NCBI RefSeq assembly: GCF_002802865.1
Contig: NZ_PGLQ01000002.1
Location: 340,202-404,201, forward strand
Direction: 5' to 3'
Source of the DNA: Bifidobacterium scaligerum
GTDB lineage: Bacteria > Actinomycetota > Actinomycetes > Actinomycetales > Bifidobacteriaceae
DNA: 64,000 nucleotides
In this document: in pieces, positions 43,406-52,714 of the stretch
How the letters are laid out: each line of letters starts with the position of its first letter
Position numbering within the stretch: the stretch's first letter is position 1
Made by a program: the position numbers and the translations under genes
The notes under the pieces: model-generated
Database searches by the model: none
Told to the model about the DNA's origin: nothing
The model's input: only the letters and a program-made list of their open reading frames with translations

Positions 43406-43939
43406 ATGACTGAAGGCATGACAACAGATAAAGCAATGGATGCTGCCACGGCAGCGAAGGTTCCAGCCTTGACGATTCGTCGCGCCAGTGCGGCCGATAT
43501 TCCTCGCATCGATGATCTGCTGTATCAGGTGGCGCAGGTGCATCATCAGGGGCGTCCGGATTTGTTCAAAGCCGGTGCCAAGAAATATACCGACGATGAG
43601 CTTGTCGGTATTCTTGCCGATGATGAGACGCCGGTGTTCGCCGCGTTCAACGATGAGGGAACGCTTGTGGGGTATGCGTTCTGCATATTCCAACAGCATC
43701 CCGGCAGTCACGTGCTTACGGATGTCAGAACCCTGTACATCGATGATCTGTGCGTGGACGAACACGCACGCGGTCTGCATGTGGGTTCCGCGTTGTACCG
43801 GTATGTGCTGGATTTCGCCCGCCAATCCGGCTGCTACAACGTGACCTTGAACGTATGGTCCTGCAATCCTAGCGCCCAAGCCTTCTACGAGCATATGGGA
43901 CTGACCCCATACCGTATCGGCATGGAGCAGATTCTCTGA
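43406..43939 (+). CDS. GNAT acetyltransferase
   Basis: A 177-aa N-acetyltransferase. After a variable N-terminus the domain begins LTIRRASAADIPRID. The acetyl-CoA motif is DDLCVDEHARGLHVGSALYR, followed by NVTLNVWSCNPSAQAFYEHM and GL at the end, as in RimI-like proteins. GAGGTGAT precedes the ATG. It follows the Gfo/Idh gene by 79 bases and may share its transcript. Confidence 0.9.
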   Translation: MTEGMTTDKAMDAATAAKVPALTIRRASAADIPRIDDLLYQVAQVHHQGRPDLFKAGAKKYTDDELVGILADDETPVFAAFNDEGTLVGYAFCIFQQHPGSHVLTDVRTLYIDDLCVDEHARGLHVGSALYRYVLDFARQSGCYNVTLNVWSCNPSAQAFYEHMGLTPYRIGMEQIL

Positions 43940-44030
43940 ACTGTGCATGCACGTTCATCAATGGCCGCGCATAATTCAGGCATCTGAGCCTTTGGGAATA
44001 GGACTTGGTCTTACCTCTCGCTCTACAGAG

Positions 44031-44093
44031 TCCCCCAAAAAAAGAGCATATTCCAGGGGATTATCCTGCTGGGATATGCTCTTTTTTGGGGGA
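44031..44093. terminator. Strong bidirectional terminator
   Basis: Arms of about 22-24 bases (44031-44054 and 44072-44093) with CCCCC then an A-run on the left and a T-run then GGGGG on the right. It stands between the convergent GNAT and SNF2 genes, touching the SNF2 stop codon at 44095-44097. Confidence 0.85.
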
Positions 44094-44094
44094 T

Positions 44095-47000
44095 TTATCC
44101 CAACAGACCCAGTAGATCATCCCTGGTAAGGGTAGCGATGGAAGCCGGTGTCTGTCCGGCAAGGGTATCGTCCGTTGTACCGTCACGGCCGCCGACGAGC
44201 AGCGAAGCGTCGGTGAACTGACGGGCCAGCTCACTTTTGGTGTGCTGCAGTTCAAGGATGCGCTCTTCGATGGTGTCTTTGGCCACCACTTGATATACGT
44301 TGACGTTCTGCGTCTGGCCGATGCGATGCGCACGATCCGTGGCCTGGTTCTGCGCAGCTGCATTCCACCACGGGTCGGCATGGATGACCACGCTGGCACC
44401 GGTCAGATTCAATCCGGTGTTGCCTGCCTTCAATGAGATGAGGAAAGCCGGAGTCGTATCATCGTTGAACTGATCGACCAGTTCAAGACGGCGTTTCTTC
44501 GCCGTGGACCCGGTAATGGTGTAATAGCTCAGCCCCATCGAGTCAAGACGTTCGGCGATCAGCGCGAGGAAACTGGTGAATTGGGAGAACACCAGCGCTT
44601 TCTTGCCTTCGTCCGCGCAGGTTTCCACCAGTTCGGCAATGGCGGCGAGCTTGGCCGATTGGTCTTTGGCATTCGCGTACAACAATCTCGGATCGCAGCA
44701 TATTTGCCGTAGCTTCGTCAATTCCGCGAGAATACGAATCTTCGAGGTGTTGAAATCGGATTGGTCGCTATGTTCCAATTGCATACGCAACCGCTGCTCG
44801 TGAGCGGCATACAGCTTGCGCTGCTCCCCCTCAAGCCGAACGGTTAACGTGGTTTCCAGTTTGTCCGGCAAATCCGTAAGCACTTGAGACTTGAGTCTGC
44901 GCTTGATGAACACGCCCACCAAGGACTGCAGTTTGTGGGCCACACGGGCCGACTCAGGATTGACTTGAGCTGCGGCATTGCCTTCCGGCGTTGAGGAGTC
45001 CGCCGCACGTCCGTTTGCGATGGCCAGCTCGTAACGCTCGTGGAACTGCTTGTAAGATCCCAGCAATCCCGGCATCAGAAAGTCGAATATGCTCCACAGC
45101 TCGGAAAGCCGGTTTTCAATTGGTGTTCCGGTCAACGCAAACCGATGTTTGGATGGTACCGATTTGACCGCTTTAGCGATTTTCGTCGTATGGTTTTTGA
45201 TGTATTGCGCCTCGTCCAAGGCCATAATCAGGAATCCGGGCAGTTTTGTTGCCTGATCGCCGGTTTTGCCGGCGCCTTGCTGCACGTATTCGTCGACATC
45301 TCGACGCAGCAAGTCATACGAGGTGATGAGTACGGTGGGCTCGGTCGTCTGGAAGGCACGTCCGATGGCCATGCGGCGTTCGGATTTGCTGCCGGAGACG
45401 ACTACCGCGTTGAGTACGGGCGCGAATTTGGCGAATTCCGCCGCCCAGTTATATACCAGAGACGCCGGGCAGACAATCAATGACGGAGGGGCAGCATCAT
45501 CGCCGCGCATATGCTCATATCGAGCAAGCAACAATGCTATGAGCTGCACCGATTTGCCCAGTCCCATCTCGTCGGCCAGAATGCCACCGAAGCCTTTGTC
45601 GCACAAGGTACTGAGCCATCGGAATCCCTCCTGCTGGTATGGGCGCAAAATAGGCTGAAGCGATTTGGGCACCACATAGGATGTCGGGTCGATAACCTTC
45701 ATGTCGTCGATGTAATCCACGAATGAGGCATCCTTGACCACGTCGCTGCCGTCATCCGGCAGTTCGCCATCCAGCAGAAACGCTTGCCCGCCAGGCAATT
45801 CGATAACACCGGCGTTAAGATCGTCTTCGCTCAAATCAAGATCACGGGCCAGAGCGTCCAAGGTGTTGAGCTGTGCTCCGCTCAAGGCGACGAGTGTACC
45901 ATCCTTCAGCTGGTGATAACGCTGCCGTCTTCGGTATGAGGCAAGCAAAGAACCGACCTCATCCGGAGGCACTTCATCAGCAATGGGCGATATTTCCACC
46001 AGATTGCCTCGTACGGACAATCCGACCTTGACCGTAGGCGGTTTCGGAGCGACAAGACGATCAAAAGACGGTGTAGTGAATACTTCGCCCATTTCCCGCA
46101 AGGAGGACAGACCCTCGTCGAACAGACGGACAATCCGTTGTGTGTCATCCTTGTCGATGATGGCAGCACCATTGCCGGCAAGCTCACGTATACTGCCGCC
46201 GACGCGCTGCCGTCTTCCCTGTACTCGTGCTGCGTTACGGGGACTGTGCGTATCGGCGGAAATCTGTTCACCAGGCAATGTGAAATATTCCCGTACAACG
46301 TCAAGCGCCAGATGCTCGGTATCGAAATCACGTCCGATGACGGCGGCGTTTCCAAAGTCATGCGCTGTCTCGACTGTGCCTTGCGCGGACATGGTTGCCC
46401 CTCTCGGCAGCAACGGCACAAGGGCATTGCCATAGCGTGCTTTTACTTCGCATTGCACGCCATGCTCATCCCGATCCAAGTAGAAGGACGGTACGCATTC
46501 GGCAGGGCTGAGCTCGGCTAATTCACGAGGGATTTCCCCCGCCTCCAGCAGCCCGGCTTCCACCAATCGTGGCAACAGGGTACGGGCGAACAAAGCAATA
46601 TCCTCCGCTCCGATGACCTGATCACGTCCACCGGTTCGGAACAGTTCTTCCAGAAGACCGTGTAATGGCTGCAATCGTTTCGGGCAACGCACGAAACGGC
46701 AACCCGCAGCACTGATGCGTTGGGATCCTGCCATCATTGCAGACATGTACTGCGTCGGATTGTCAGATGCCAGCAACAGCCATGTCTCCCGCTCTCCCTC
46801 GACAACGGTTTCGACCGGAGGCTCTCCATGCAATATGTAGCCGATATCAGCTCCATGCATGGTCAGGTCCCGGCGTCGCAGGTGCAAACTCAGCTCAGGC
46901 TCGCCCTCATCCACTGGCACGAATGCCGGCTGGCCGACGAACCATGAGTCCAAGACCAGCTGCACGCCGAATCCCACGCGCAGCGAGAGTAGTCGCGCGA

Positions 47001-48225
47001 CTTCCGAAACAGATAACGTCAGTCGTCGGTCAATGGCGATATGTCCGTAATAACGGTCCTGCTGTTCAGCGGCACGACGTATGCCGATTGCGGATTGAAG
47101 AAAGCCGAGCAGCGGGCGAGAACTGGAATCCAGCATGTCCGGCACATGCGTGAAAGCGAGTTTGCGACCGTATTCCTCGTATTCGCCGTGTGCCATGACG
47201 TCGATGAATCGCGGAATTGATTTCAGCACGTAATCAGCGCCGACCGCATCCGATCCGATGTGAAACTCGACGCTCCAGATTCCGTCCAGAAAACTCAACG
47301 TGGGCCTAAGCCATACCTGACCGGTACCGACCGTGTCGTTGGGCCCGTTATACCCATCACGATCGGCAGGACGACCGCCGCGTTTTCTGCCGAGCCGCAA
47401 CGGCTGATGGTTGTCGGCGTGCTGATCGCCGATTCGACTCATCACAGCACGACGCCGAGCGGATTTGCGCTGACTTTCCTGCTTATCGACTCGTTCCATA
47501 TATGCGAGCAACGACCGCGAGGGGCGAACTGCACCGGCTCCGTATCCTTCAAATCGTTGTGGTTCGTCGCAGAACTCCAAGGCAAGCGCCGCCATATGCT
47601 TGCACATGCCGTATCCGCGACCGTACGCGGGGCAAGTACATGTCCCGCCGCTTACTTCTCCGGTCTCCATATCGATCTGCACCGCAGTACGGTAACGGCT
47701 CGATGGGCTGGTGGTGCCACGCACCAAAGCGGAAAGATCAGCATAACCGGTATGCGAATCAGCCTCATATTGGGGTTTGACGAACATCGTGTCAGCTTGC
47801 CGCATAATGCCACGCGCGCGGTCCAATACGGCACGTGACACCGACGTCTTGACATCAGTACGCAATGCAGCGAACGGTATCATGTCCTCCGCCGTCACAT
47901 TATTCCCCGACAACGCGCTATGTCCAGACATCTTGCCGCTTTGAAGCGCATCCGACCATGGATCCTGCTCGACAGGCGCATATCCCCAGTCGGATACCGG
48001 CTCATCGCCCCAGGAAGCTGAATCCATGTCATCCTCATTAACATCCTGCGCGTCGATATCGTCACAATCATTGACAACGTCAACGGCATCGTCATCATCA
48101 TATTGACGAACCCGCCGGTTCCATCGGCGTGACTTGGCTCGTGCGGCACCGACACCATCGTGCGCCTCATCGAATGCATCATCATCGTCAGACACGTGGC
48201 CAAATACGCCATATCCCATAACCAT
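44095..48225 (-). CDS. SWIM-domain SNF2-family helicase/ATPase
   Basis: A protein of about 1376 aa. The first ~110 residues are acidic and low in complexity (runs of Asp). A SWIM zinc finger lies at C196-x-C198 and C208-x-H210 (TCTCPAYGRGYGMCKH). The SNF2 ATPase fills the C-terminal third: motif I ILADEMGLGKSVQ, the DEAQ box MALDEAQYIKN, TGTPIENRLSELWSIFDFLM, and the C-terminal lobe with KALVFSQFTSFLALIAERLD and DRAHRIGQTQNVNVY. Bacterial SNF2 proteins of this kind are RapA/HepA-like remodellers; some act in defence systems. I chose ATG 48225, with GAAGAGG upstream; the frame is open to 48312. Confidence 0.88.
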   Translation of the reverse strand: MVMGYGVFGHVSDDDDAFDEAHDGVGAARAKSRRWNRRVRQYDDDDAVDVVNDCDDIDAQDVNEDDMDSASWGDEPVSDWGYAPVEQDPWSDALQSGKMSGHSALSGNNVTAEDMIPFAALRTDVKTSVSRAVLDRARGIMRQADTMFVKPQYEADSHTGYADLSALVRGTTSPSSRYRTAVQIDMETGEVSGGTCTCPAYGRGYGMCKHMAALALEFCDEPQRFEGYGAGAVRPSRSLLAYMERVDKQESQRKSARRRAVMSRIGDQHADNHQPLRLGRKRGGRPADRDGYNGPNDTVGTGQVWLRPTLSFLDGIWSVEFHIGSDAVGADYVLKSIPRFIDVMAHGEYEEYGRKLAFTHVPDMLDSSSRPLLGFLQSAIGIRRAAEQQDRYYGHIAIDRRLTLSVSEVARLLSLRVGFGVQLVLDSWFVGQPAFVPVDEGEPELSLHLRRRDLTMHGADIGYILHGEPPVETVVEGERETWLLLASDNPTQYMSAMMAGSQRISAAGCRFVRCPKRLQPLHGLLEELFRTGGRDQVIGAEDIALFARTLLPRLVEAGLLEAGEIPRELAELSPAECVPSFYLDRDEHGVQCEVKARYGNALVPLLPRGATMSAQGTVETAHDFGNAAVIGRDFDTEHLALDVVREYFTLPGEQISADTHSPRNAARVQGRRQRVGGSIRELAGNGAAIIDKDDTQRIVRLFDEGLSSLREMGEVFTTPSFDRLVAPKPPTVKVGLSVRGNLVEISPIADEVPPDEVGSLLASYRRRQRYHQLKDGTLVALSGAQLNTLDALARDLDLSEDDLNAGVIELPGGQAFLLDGELPDDGSDVVKDASFVDYIDDMKVIDPTSYVVPKSLQPILRPYQQEGFRWLSTLCDKGFGGILADEMGLGKSVQLIALLLARYEHMRGDDAAPPSLIVCPASLVYNWAAEFAKFAPVLNAVVVSGSKSERRMAIGRAFQTTEPTVLITSYDLLRRDVDEYVQQGAGKTGDQATKLPGFLIMALDEAQYIKNHTTKIAKAVKSVPSKHRFALTGTPIENRLSELWSIFDFLMPGLLGSYKQFHERYELAIANGRAADSSTPEGNAAAQVNPESARVAHKLQSLVGVFIKRRLKSQVLTDLPDKLETTLTVRLEGEQRKLYAAHEQRLRMQLEHSDQSDFNTSKIRILAELTKLRQICCDPRLLYANAKDQSAKLAAIAELVETCADEGKKALVFSQFTSFLALIAERLDSMGLSYYTITGSTAKKRRLELVDQFNDDTTPAFLISLKAGNTGLNLTGASVVIHADPWWNAAAQNQATDRAHRIGQTQNVNVYQVVAKDTIEERILELQHTKSELARQFTDASLLVGGRDGTTDDTLAGQTPASIATLTRDDLLGLLG

Positions 48226-48328
48226 CGACGCACCTCTTCCCCGACAAGCCATTTCCAGCACATAATCGCAGCGCATCATCCTTGCCCAATGTTTCCATCC
48301 TAGATGAATCACGCGGTAGCCTTAAACC

Positions 48329-49432
48329 ATGAGCACAGACGATCGACCGAAGCGCAAAGCGTACGCGGGCAATGCCGCACTGGATATTTTCGAAGTGCTG
48401 TGGCGTTACAGCTACTTTGGTCATGGCCTGACCGTACGTCAGATTCTTGATCATCTGGCGCAGATGCACCGCTATGACGAAGCCGATCTGCCAAGCGAAA
48501 AAACCGTGCGAAACCAGCTCAAGCGTCTGGCCACCGCCCAGTTCCTCGGTCGTCGCATTGGGCATCTGACCGAAGAGGACCTTATCGGCATAGAGTGCGC
48601 CGAACCACAACCTGGATGGTATATGGAGGCGTTCCTTTCAGCAGCCGAAATGCGACTCTTAGCCGACAGCCTGACACTTTCGCGTATCAGCGTGGACGCC
48701 ATGGACGATCTGGTCGGCAAATTGCGTGAACTGTCCGGTTCGGCCGGCGACGGCATCAACTATCTCGACCATGTTGCCACCTACACGCATATCAACAGCG
48801 AATTCCTTTCCACCATCGATCAGCTCAACCAAGCCATCGAGGATGGGCATGGCGTCACCTTCCAATATCGCGACTATGGGCCGGACGGCACATTGATCCC
48901 TCATAAAAGCAGGACCGGCACGGGTAGCACATACACGGCGGACCCGTATCAGATGGTGTACAAGAACGGCCGCTACTACCTGATCTGCCATCTGCATGGC
49001 GAGGATCATCTGCGTATTTTCGTAGTCAACCGCATCACCAATGTGAGCGCCAAAGGTCTGCACGGTAGCGTGCCATTGGAAAAGCCCGCACCTCAAGGCT
49101 TCGACGCAGTGAACTTCATGCGGCATCGTCCCTATCCCGTAGCGGATGAGCCGATACGCATCCGTATGCTTGTGCGAGGCGCATCCATGCTCAATAACGT
49201 GTTCGAATGGTTCGACGATCCACAAATCACACCGGGCACCGGCAACGGACAGTACGAAGTGACGATAGATTCTCCCGAACGAGCAGTGTTCTGGTGGGCT
49301 CTGCAATATTCGTGGGATGGGCGTGTAACGATTCTTGAACCCGATTCGCTCAAGCACAAGCTGTATGAGGCCGGAACGCGCATGGCGGCTGCGTATGCGC
49401 CTCAATCCGACCAGCGACGTCAGCAGCACTGA
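48329..49432 (+). CDS. WYL-domain transcriptional regulator
   Basis: A 367-aa protein with an N-terminal winged helix (LTVRQILDHLAQMHRYDEAD, KTVRNQLKRLATAQFLG) and a WYL domain from about residue 160 (GVTFQYRDYGPDG, ADPYQMVYKNGRYYLICHLH). WYL domains bind nucleic acid or ligands and often regulate defence or DNA-damage genes. It starts about 100 bases from the divergent SNF2 gene, a plausible target. Confidence 0.9.
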   Translation: MSTDDRPKRKAYAGNAALDIFEVLWRYSYFGHGLTVRQILDHLAQMHRYDEADLPSEKTVRNQLKRLATAQFLGRRIGHLTEEDLIGIECAEPQPGWYMEAFLSAAEMRLLADSLTLSRISVDAMDDLVGKLRELSGSAGDGINYLDHVATYTHINSEFLSTIDQLNQAIEDGHGVTFQYRDYGPDGTLIPHKSRTGTGSTYTADPYQMVYKNGRYYLICHLHGEDHLRIFVVNRITNVSAKGLHGSVPLEKPAPQGFDAVNFMRHRPYPVADEPIRIRMLVRGASMLNNVFEWFDDPQITPGTGNGQYEVTIDSPERAVFWWALQYSWDGRVTILEPDSLKHKLYEAGTRMAAAYAPQSDQRRQQH

Positions 49433-49682
49433 CAGTCTCTTGGCAACGTCAATCAATATGGCCGCGATCATACGCACCTCCCTCCCAGCATGGTTTTCCG
49501 TATATTCCACGGACAGACGCGTTACGTACATCCTCCCATCGCTCATGCAAGGCGGTAAATTTTTACCGAGCTCCACGAAAACAAGCCGTTCCTGAGCATT
49601 CACGCCCCATATGCCGGCTTTTACGGCTAAGGTGGAGTGCATCGCCACTCACGGCACACAGTCAAACAATGGAGGAATAAGC

Positions 49683-50702
49683 ATGAGCGAAGCGCGTACC
49701 GCATGGGGCTGGGGCTTGGCCAGCATTGACGCGGCAGGCAACACCTTGGACGTCTGGTACCCTGCACTGTCCTTAGGACCGGCACCTGCCGAGGCTGACC
49801 GCCCGAATCATAACTTCGGCACTCTGGCCACTGCGGAAGCAGACGCCCGAGGCATTCGCCGCATTCCGGTATTCACCATCAGCCAGCTGGACGAGCCAAT
49901 CGCCAGCGCCGAGGAGGCCTATCTCAAACTCCACTTGCTGAGCATGCGTTTGGCCAAGCCGAACACCCTGAATCTCGAAGGCATCTTCACCCAGCTCAAC
50001 AACGTTGTGTGGACCAATTACGGACCGTTCGCAGTCGAGGACTTCGCCCTGCGTAAGGCTGACGTGGAGCGCGCCGCCACGGACGCAGCCCAAGCCTTCG
50101 CCACTCAGGTGGGTCTGCCCGCTGCAGCCCCCGCCGCCACTGTGAATGCATTCGGCGTGGATAAGTTCCCGCGCATGATCGACTATGTGGTACCTACCGG
50201 AGTGCGCATCGGCGACGCCGACCGTGTGCGACTGGGCGCTTATCTGTCTGAGGGCACCACCGTCATGCATGCCGGATTCGTGAATTTCAACGCCGGTACA
50301 CTGGGTGTCTCCATGGTTGAAGGCCGCGTTTCCCAAGGCGTGGTGGTCGGCAATGGCTCCGACATCGGCGGCGGCGCTTCCATCATGGGCACACTGTCCG
50401 GCGGCGGCAAACTTCGCAATTCCATCGGCGAGCATTCCCTGCTTGGAGCCAATGCCGGCATCGGCATCTCCCTGGGCGACAACTGCACCGTCGAAGCCGG
50501 ACTGTATATCACCGCCGGCACCAAGATCACCATCTGGGACAAGGCCAAGGCCGCCGCGGGAGAGCCGCTCGAAGTGGTCAAGGGCGCTGACCTGTCCGGC
50601 AAGAACAACATCCTGTTCATCCGCAACTCGGTCAGCGGCCGTATCGAAGCTCGCTATCGCAAGATAGGTATCGAGCTCAACGAGAAGCTTCATAAGAACT
50701 GA
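49683..50702 (+). CDS. dapD: Tetrahydrodipicolinate N-succinyltransferase
   Basis: Transfers succinyl from succinyl-CoA to tetrahydrodipicolinate in the succinylase route to diaminopimelate and lysine. The 339-aa product is the actinobacterial form: TAWGWGLASIDAAGNTLDVW at the start, LRKADVE, and a left-handed beta-helix (RIGDADRVRLGAYLSEGTTV, MHAGFVNFNAGT). GGAGGAATAAGC precedes the ATG. Its last codons lie in a perfect 22-bp inverted repeat (50681-50729). Confidence 0.95.
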   Translation: MSEARTAWGWGLASIDAAGNTLDVWYPALSLGPAPAEADRPNHNFGTLATAEADARGIRRIPVFTISQLDEPIASAEEAYLKLHLLSMRLAKPNTLNLEGIFTQLNNVVWTNYGPFAVEDFALRKADVERAATDAAQAFATQVGLPAAAPAATVNAFGVDKFPRMIDYVVPTGVRIGDADRVRLGAYLSEGTTVMHAGFVNFNAGTLGVSMVEGRVSQGVVVGNGSDIGGGASIMGTLSGGGKLRNSIGEHSLLGANAGIGISLGDNCTVEAGLYITAGTKITIWDKAKAAAGEPLEVVKGADLSGKNNILFIRNSVSGRIEARYRKIGIELNEKLHKN

Positions 50703-50729
50703 TTTCATCAGTTCTTATGAAGCTTCTCG
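50681..50729. repeat. Perfect 22-bp inverted repeat overlapping the dapD stop
   Basis: Arms 50681-50702 and 50708-50729 are exact complements around a 5-nt loop. The left arm encodes the last residues of DapD and its TGA. It could be a terminator but has no T-run after it. Confidence 0.85.
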
Positions 50730-50806
50730 CAGTACAGCTGCTCCCCTCACCTACGGACAGTCCACCGGACTCTCCGCCTCACGGCTCGGCATAACCAGCC
50801 ACATAT

Positions 50807-50850
50807 ATGAGAAAACGCCTCATCGGTATTCCAGTGAGGCGTTTTCTCAT
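50807..50850. terminator. Terminator downstream of dapD
   Basis: A perfect 16-bp stem (50807-50822 with 50835-50850), ATGAGAAAACGCCTCA with its complement. The stem carries its own A- and T-runs, so it could work on either strand. Confidence 0.7.
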
Positions 50851-51118
50851 GCCAACCGAGGATTTGCCCCGCTTGGCATATGCCCAACGAGGCAAACCAT
50901 CGGCTCAATAGTCAAATTGCTCCAATGAGCCTTCTTCAAGATACATGTTCACGATTCACCCAAGGTTTTGCCTCACTGAACACCACTCAGCAGGGCAAAT
51001 CCTCAAGTGAATCGAGATTTCATACGCAAAGTATTACGTACTGAGCAAATAACGCTCGCATATCAAACCGGCTTCAACCGGCATAAACATAACCAGCATC
51101 AATCCGCAGGGAAAACGA
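50851..51118. repeat. Nested inverted repeats downstream of gltA
   Basis: GAGGATTTGCCC (50858-50869) and GGGCAAATCCTC (50993-51004) are exact complements 123 bases apart. Inside them GAGGCAAACC (50889-50898) pairs with GGTTTTGCCTC (50964-50974) with one bulge. All four share a TTTGCC core. No gene is seen in 50703-51118. Confidence 0.75.
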
Positions 51119-52411
51119 TCATCGCTCCTCAAGCGGCACATAGTCACGCTCGGTCTCACCGGTGTACACCTGACGCGGGCGGCCGATTTTGGTATTCGGA
51201 TCGGCAAGCATCTCGCGATACTGGGCAATCCATCCCGGGATACGCCCCAGCGCGAACAGCGTGGTGAACATGGCGGGATCGAAGCCGATGGCGCGATAGA
51301 TCAGACCCGTGTAGAAGTCCACATTCGGGTACAGATTGCGTGAGACAAAGTACTCGTCATGCAGGGCAATGTCCTCCAGTTCGGTGGCCACATCGAACAA
51401 CGCACGCTCGTCGGCCGGCAGCTTGGACGTATCCTCACGTTCCATGATCTTTTCCAAGTACTGCTTGGCGATGGCCGCACGCGGATCATAAGATTTGTAT
51501 ACGCGGTGGCCCAAGCCGGAGATCTTCTGTCCGTTCGCCTTGGCTTCGGCAACAAACTCACGCACCGACTTGCCGGAATCGCGAATCGCCTTGAGCTGGC
51601 GGAGCACAGCCTCGTTCGCGCCGCCATGCAGCGGCCCGGAAAGGGCATTGACGCCAGCTGCCACCGCGGAATACAGGTTGGCGTGGGCCGAACCGGCGAT
51701 GCGCACCACCGAAGTCGAACAATTCTGCTCATGATCGGCGTGAATGATGAGCAGTCGGCCAAGGGCGTGCACATACAACGGATCGGATTCAAACGGCTCG
51801 TACGGCACGGCGAAGCACATGCGCAGGAAATCGTCCACGTAGCCACGAGCGTAATCCGGGTACAGCATTGGCTCATCACGACGACGACGGAAGATATAGG
51901 AGACGATGGTACGCACCTTGGCCATGATGATTACCGCGGCTTCATCCAACTGATCGGAATCGGTGATGTCCGTGGTGTCCGGATAGAACGTGGCCAGCGC
52001 GTTAATGGCGGAAGCCAGCACGCTCATCGGATGCGCAGTACGCGGGAAGGAACCCATGAACGTACGGAAATCCTCACCCACCATCGTGCGATGATTGATA
52101 TCAGAAACGAATCGCTCATACTGCTCTTTGTTCGGCAATTCGCCGTGGCGCAGCAACCATGCGACCTCAAGAAAATCGGATTGATCGCACAACTGCTCGA
52201 TGGGATAACCACGGTAGCGCAGGATGGAATGCTTGCCGTCGATATAGGTGATTTTCGATTCACACTGTGCAGTGGTCAGGAATCCTGGGTCAAGCGTCAC
52301 CCAACCGTCGTTGCGCAGTTTCGAGACGACAATACCATCTGCGCCCGCGGTTGCTTTGACTACAGGCAGAGTATATTTGCTGTCATCTACATTCAGCTGG
52401 GCTGTTGCCAT
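51119..52411 (-). CDS. gltA: Citrate synthase
   Basis: Condenses oxaloacetate and acetyl-CoA to citrate; in bifidobacteria this feeds 2-oxoglutarate and glutamate synthesis, not a full cycle. The 430-aa product is a normal type II enzyme: DPGFLTTAQCESKITYIDGK, LRYRGYPIEQL, HADHEQNCSTS with catalytic His, LSGPLHGGANEAVL, and ISGLGHRVYKSYDPRA. The ATG at 52411 has AGGGGAG upstream; the open frame runs further to 52519 with no better start. Palindrome clusters lie on both sides of the gene. Confidence 0.96.
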   Translation of the reverse strand: MATAQLNVDDSKYTLPVVKATAGADGIVVSKLRNDGWVTLDPGFLTTAQCESKITYIDGKHSILRYRGYPIEQLCDQSDFLEVAWLLRHGELPNKEQYERFVSDINHRTMVGEDFRTFMGSFPRTAHPMSVLASAINALATFYPDTTDITDSDQLDEAAVIIMAKVRTIVSYIFRRRRDEPMLYPDYARGYVDDFLRMCFAVPYEPFESDPLYVHALGRLLIIHADHEQNCSTSVVRIAGSAHANLYSAVAAGVNALSGPLHGGANEAVLRQLKAIRDSGKSVREFVAEAKANGQKISGLGHRVYKSYDPRAAIAKQYLEKIMEREDTSKLPADERALFDVATELEDIALHDEYFVSRNLYPNVDFYTGLIYRAIGFDPAMFTTLFALGRIPGWIAQYREMLADPNTKIGRPRQVYTGETERDYVPLEER

Positions 52412-52558
52412 ACTTATTGCTCCCCTTAGATACGGGCCGATGCCGACGGGCTGACCGTCCGGCTCAAAAGTATGGCTCACTATATGGCATGCGTGTTTCA
52501 GCGCAAGTTGCCGTCTCAAAAACGTGCATCACCGCACCGCCTGCACCAATAAAAAACA

Positions 52559-52695
52559 CCCCACGGTGCGGCAACTCCCCCACAGTGTGGCAAACATCCA
52601 TTATGACATTCCGCTAAAACAGCGGATTAAGCCATTTTCATTTGCCACACCGTGGGGAATCGCCACACCGTGGAGGGATTATTACACCGTGGGAT
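52559..52695. repeat. CCACACCGTGG palindromic repeat cluster
   Basis: Five related elements: 52559-52574 and 52578-52594 in one orientation (CCCCAC.GTG.GGCAA), 52641-52657, 52661-52677 and 52683-52695 in the other (TTGCCACACCGTGGGG type). A small hairpin TCCGCT/AGCGGA (52610-52626) lies in the centre, so the whole can fold as one long imperfect stem. It fills most of the gene-free stretch 52412-52714 between map and gltA. Confidence 0.85.
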
Positions 52696-52714
52696 GTGAT
52701 TGCCGCTTGGGCAA

